Shown here one piece after another: positions 55,994-57,100 of a stretch of DNA of 57,100 nucleotides (within the stretch, counting starts at the first letter, position 1; every line of letters starts with the position of its first letter). Source of the stretch: a virus; the IMG/VR virus record IMGVR_UViG_3300043540_000139, positions 1 through 57,100 of that record. The stretch is one strand, 5' to 3'. The position numbers and the translations under genes are program-made. The notes beneath the pieces were generated by a model that saw only the letters and a program-made list of their open reading frames with translations, made no database searches and was not told the origin of the DNA.

Positions 55994-57100
55994 ATGGCAA
56001 AGAAAAAAAAGAGAACTATTGAAACAGTGCCAGAAACAACGAAACCTATAACTACAAAAAAGAAAAAAGATGAATATGTAAAGATAAATTTTAAACATAT
56101 AGATTTCAGTAAAAATCAAAATGATTTCATAAAGAAGATTATCAACAATGATGTAACATTTGTATTCGGTCCCGCTGGAAGTTCCAAAGCACAACCATTA
56201 TATAGTAAGATATTGACTAAAAATGGTTGGGTTTATATGAAAGACATTAAAAAAGGTGATTATATAATTGGACAAGATGGGAAAGAAAAAAAAGTAACTG
56301 GTGTATTTCCATTTAAAGAAAAAATGGTTTATAAAGTTTTAATGTCTGATGGCAGTTATACAAAATGTTGTGAAGACCACTTGTGGTTTACTCAAACATT
56401 ACAAGATAGAGAATTTAGAAAAAGAACAAAAGGTAATAGAAAATTAAGATATGTTTCACCAAAATTTGGTAGTGTTAAATCTCTGGGCGAAATTAAAAAT
56501 ACTTTGAAAATCAAAGGAAGATATAATCATTATATACCATTAGTTGAACCAATTGATTTTGCAAAAAAAGAACTTTTGATAAATCCATATATAATGGGAT
56601 TATTACTTGGGGATGGATGTTTTATAAACCCTAAAAAAATAAATGTGGTAACTGCTGATGATGAAATAGCCAATTATGTTTTGGAAGAATTTAAAAACGA
56701 CAATGATTTAAAGGTTTATATAAGTAAAGATAAAAGAAATGGGTTAAAAACGATAAATTTTAGTAAAAATACAAAATGTATAACAAACAAAATTTTTGAT
56801 ATATTTAAAAATTTTGGTTTACACAATAAAAATTTTGATGAAAAGTTTATACCAAATGATTATTTGTTTAGTTCTTTAAATGATAGATTTGAATTATTAT
56901 GCGGATTAATGGACACCGATGGTTATGTATCAAAGTATTCTGTGGCATTTACTACTGCTTCTAATCAATTGATGAAGGATATAACTTTTTTAGTTAATTC
57001 ATTTGGTGGGACTGTAAGTGTAAAAAAATATAATGGTTGTTATAAAAAAAATGGTGTTTTGGTAAACTGTAAATATTATTATGTAATTAATATTAATTTA
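55994..57100 (+). CDS. phoH: PhoH-like P-loop protein with intein (cut by window end)
   Basis: After a Lys-rich start, residues 31-65 match PhoH: FKHIDFSKNQNDFIKKIINN and the P-loop start VFGPAGSSK. The intein begins directly after the P-loop lysine at residue 66 (Ala) and runs off the window, so the rest of PhoH is not visible. PhoH-type ATPases are common in T4-like marine phages and are thought to act on RNA or in phosphate-stress responses. Confidence 0.75.
   Translation, partial: MAKKKKRTIETVPETTKPITTKKKKDEYVKINFKHIDFSKNQNDFIKKIINNDVTFVFGPAGSSKAQPLYSKILTKNGWVYMKDIKKGDYIIGQDGKEKKVTGVFPFKEKMVYKVLMSDGSYTKCCEDHLWFTQTLQDREFRKRTKGNRKLRYVSPKFGSVKSLGEIKNTLKIKGRYNHYIPLVEPIDFAKKELLINPYIMGLLLGDGCFINPKKINVVTADDEIANYVLEEFKNDNDLKVYISKDKRNGLKTINFSKNTKCITNKIFDIFKNFGLHNKNFDEKFIPNDYLFSSLNDRFELLCGLMDTDGYVSKYSVAFTTASNQLMKDITFLVNSFGGTVSVKKYNGCYKKNGVLVNCKYYYVININL
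56189..57100 (+). other. Ala1-type intein in PhoH (partial, LAGLIDADG type)
   Basis: The intein starts AQPLYSKILTKNGW, i.e. with Ala instead of Cys or Ser, as in a known group of P-loop inteins (K-AQPL start). Block B-like SYTKCCEDHLW and two intact endonuclease motifs (IMGLLLGDG and LLCGLMDTDG) are present. The C-terminal splice end is outside the window. Confidence 0.88.

Noticed and set aside
1-57100. A genetic code with TGA read as Trp, suggested by in-frame TGA in small genes
   Set aside because: Ligase, methylase and other intact genes end at TGA right before a new start, and Trp is encoded by TGG throughout.
1-57100. A genetic code with TAA read as Gln
   Set aside because: Most intact genes, including sheath, portal, terminase and protease, end at TAA next to a following start; only a few frames continue past TAA.

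Overview
The window is a very AT-rich stretch of a tailed-phage genome of the T4-like (contractile-tail) type, with essentially every gene on the + strand. The evidence is a set of T4-style morphogenesis genes: tail sheath (gp18), large terminase (gp17/TerL), portal (gp20) and prohead protease (gp21), plus long fibre-like proteins, an NAD-dependent DNA ligase, a PhoH-type P-loop protein and free-standing homing endonucleases. No tRNA, rRNA or CRISPR array was seen. The host cannot be read from the sequence. Many genes have AAGGA/AAAGGAG-type ribosome binding sites and several have T4-late-like TATAAATA boxes.

Layout. 1-6.0 kb: an EcoRI-type adenine methyltransferase, LigA-type ligase, a membrane-anchored coiled coil, a DUF151/BFN-UVR protein and a ClpP-like protease. 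6.1-22.1 kb: a LAGLIDADG endonuclease, sheath, an unknown virion-like protein, the terminase locus (10.5-16.9 kb) and portal. 22.1-28.2 kb: a triple-PAS protein, a small coiled-coil/TM protein and small unknown genes. 28.2-29.9 kb: prohead protease. 29.9-39.7 kb: a long run of small genes, most with a related N-terminal leader, including a tandem triplication. 39.8-46.9 kb: fibre and adhesin-like proteins. 46.9-55.9 kb: more leader-bearing proteins, some with recognisable enzyme domains (SpoT/MESH1-like HD hydrolase, CCA-adding enzyme, HD hydrolase), a SprT-like protease and a second PAS protein. 56.0 kb to the end: a PhoH-like gene interrupted by an intein and cut by the window edge.

Two systems stand out. 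(1) Inteins: ten are visible in 57 kb, four in the terminase, three in the portal and one each in the prohead protease, a tail fibre and PhoH. Two terminase inteins are naturally split, so the terminase is encoded by three separate genes. The middle gene consists of a C-intein half, one cysteine of terminase, and an N-intein half. Trans-splicing at both joints would rebuild a 573-residue TerL. (2) Leaders: about 30 small proteins carry a short amphipathic leader ending in (L/I)-x-E, often K-S-x-L-K-x-L-I-K/R-E or L-K-x-I-x-x-x-I-L-x-E. This resembles the T4 capsid-targeting sequence and the gp21 cleavage consensus. My inference is that these are internal-head (ejected) proteins processed by the prohead protease encoded among them, which itself can mature only after its intein, sited at the catalytic histidine, has been removed.

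Many small genes are broken by in-frame stops or single-base frameshifts, whereas the large genes read through without damage. The small-gene cargo therefore looks like a zone of rapid turnover, although homopolymer sequencing errors cannot be excluded for some cases.
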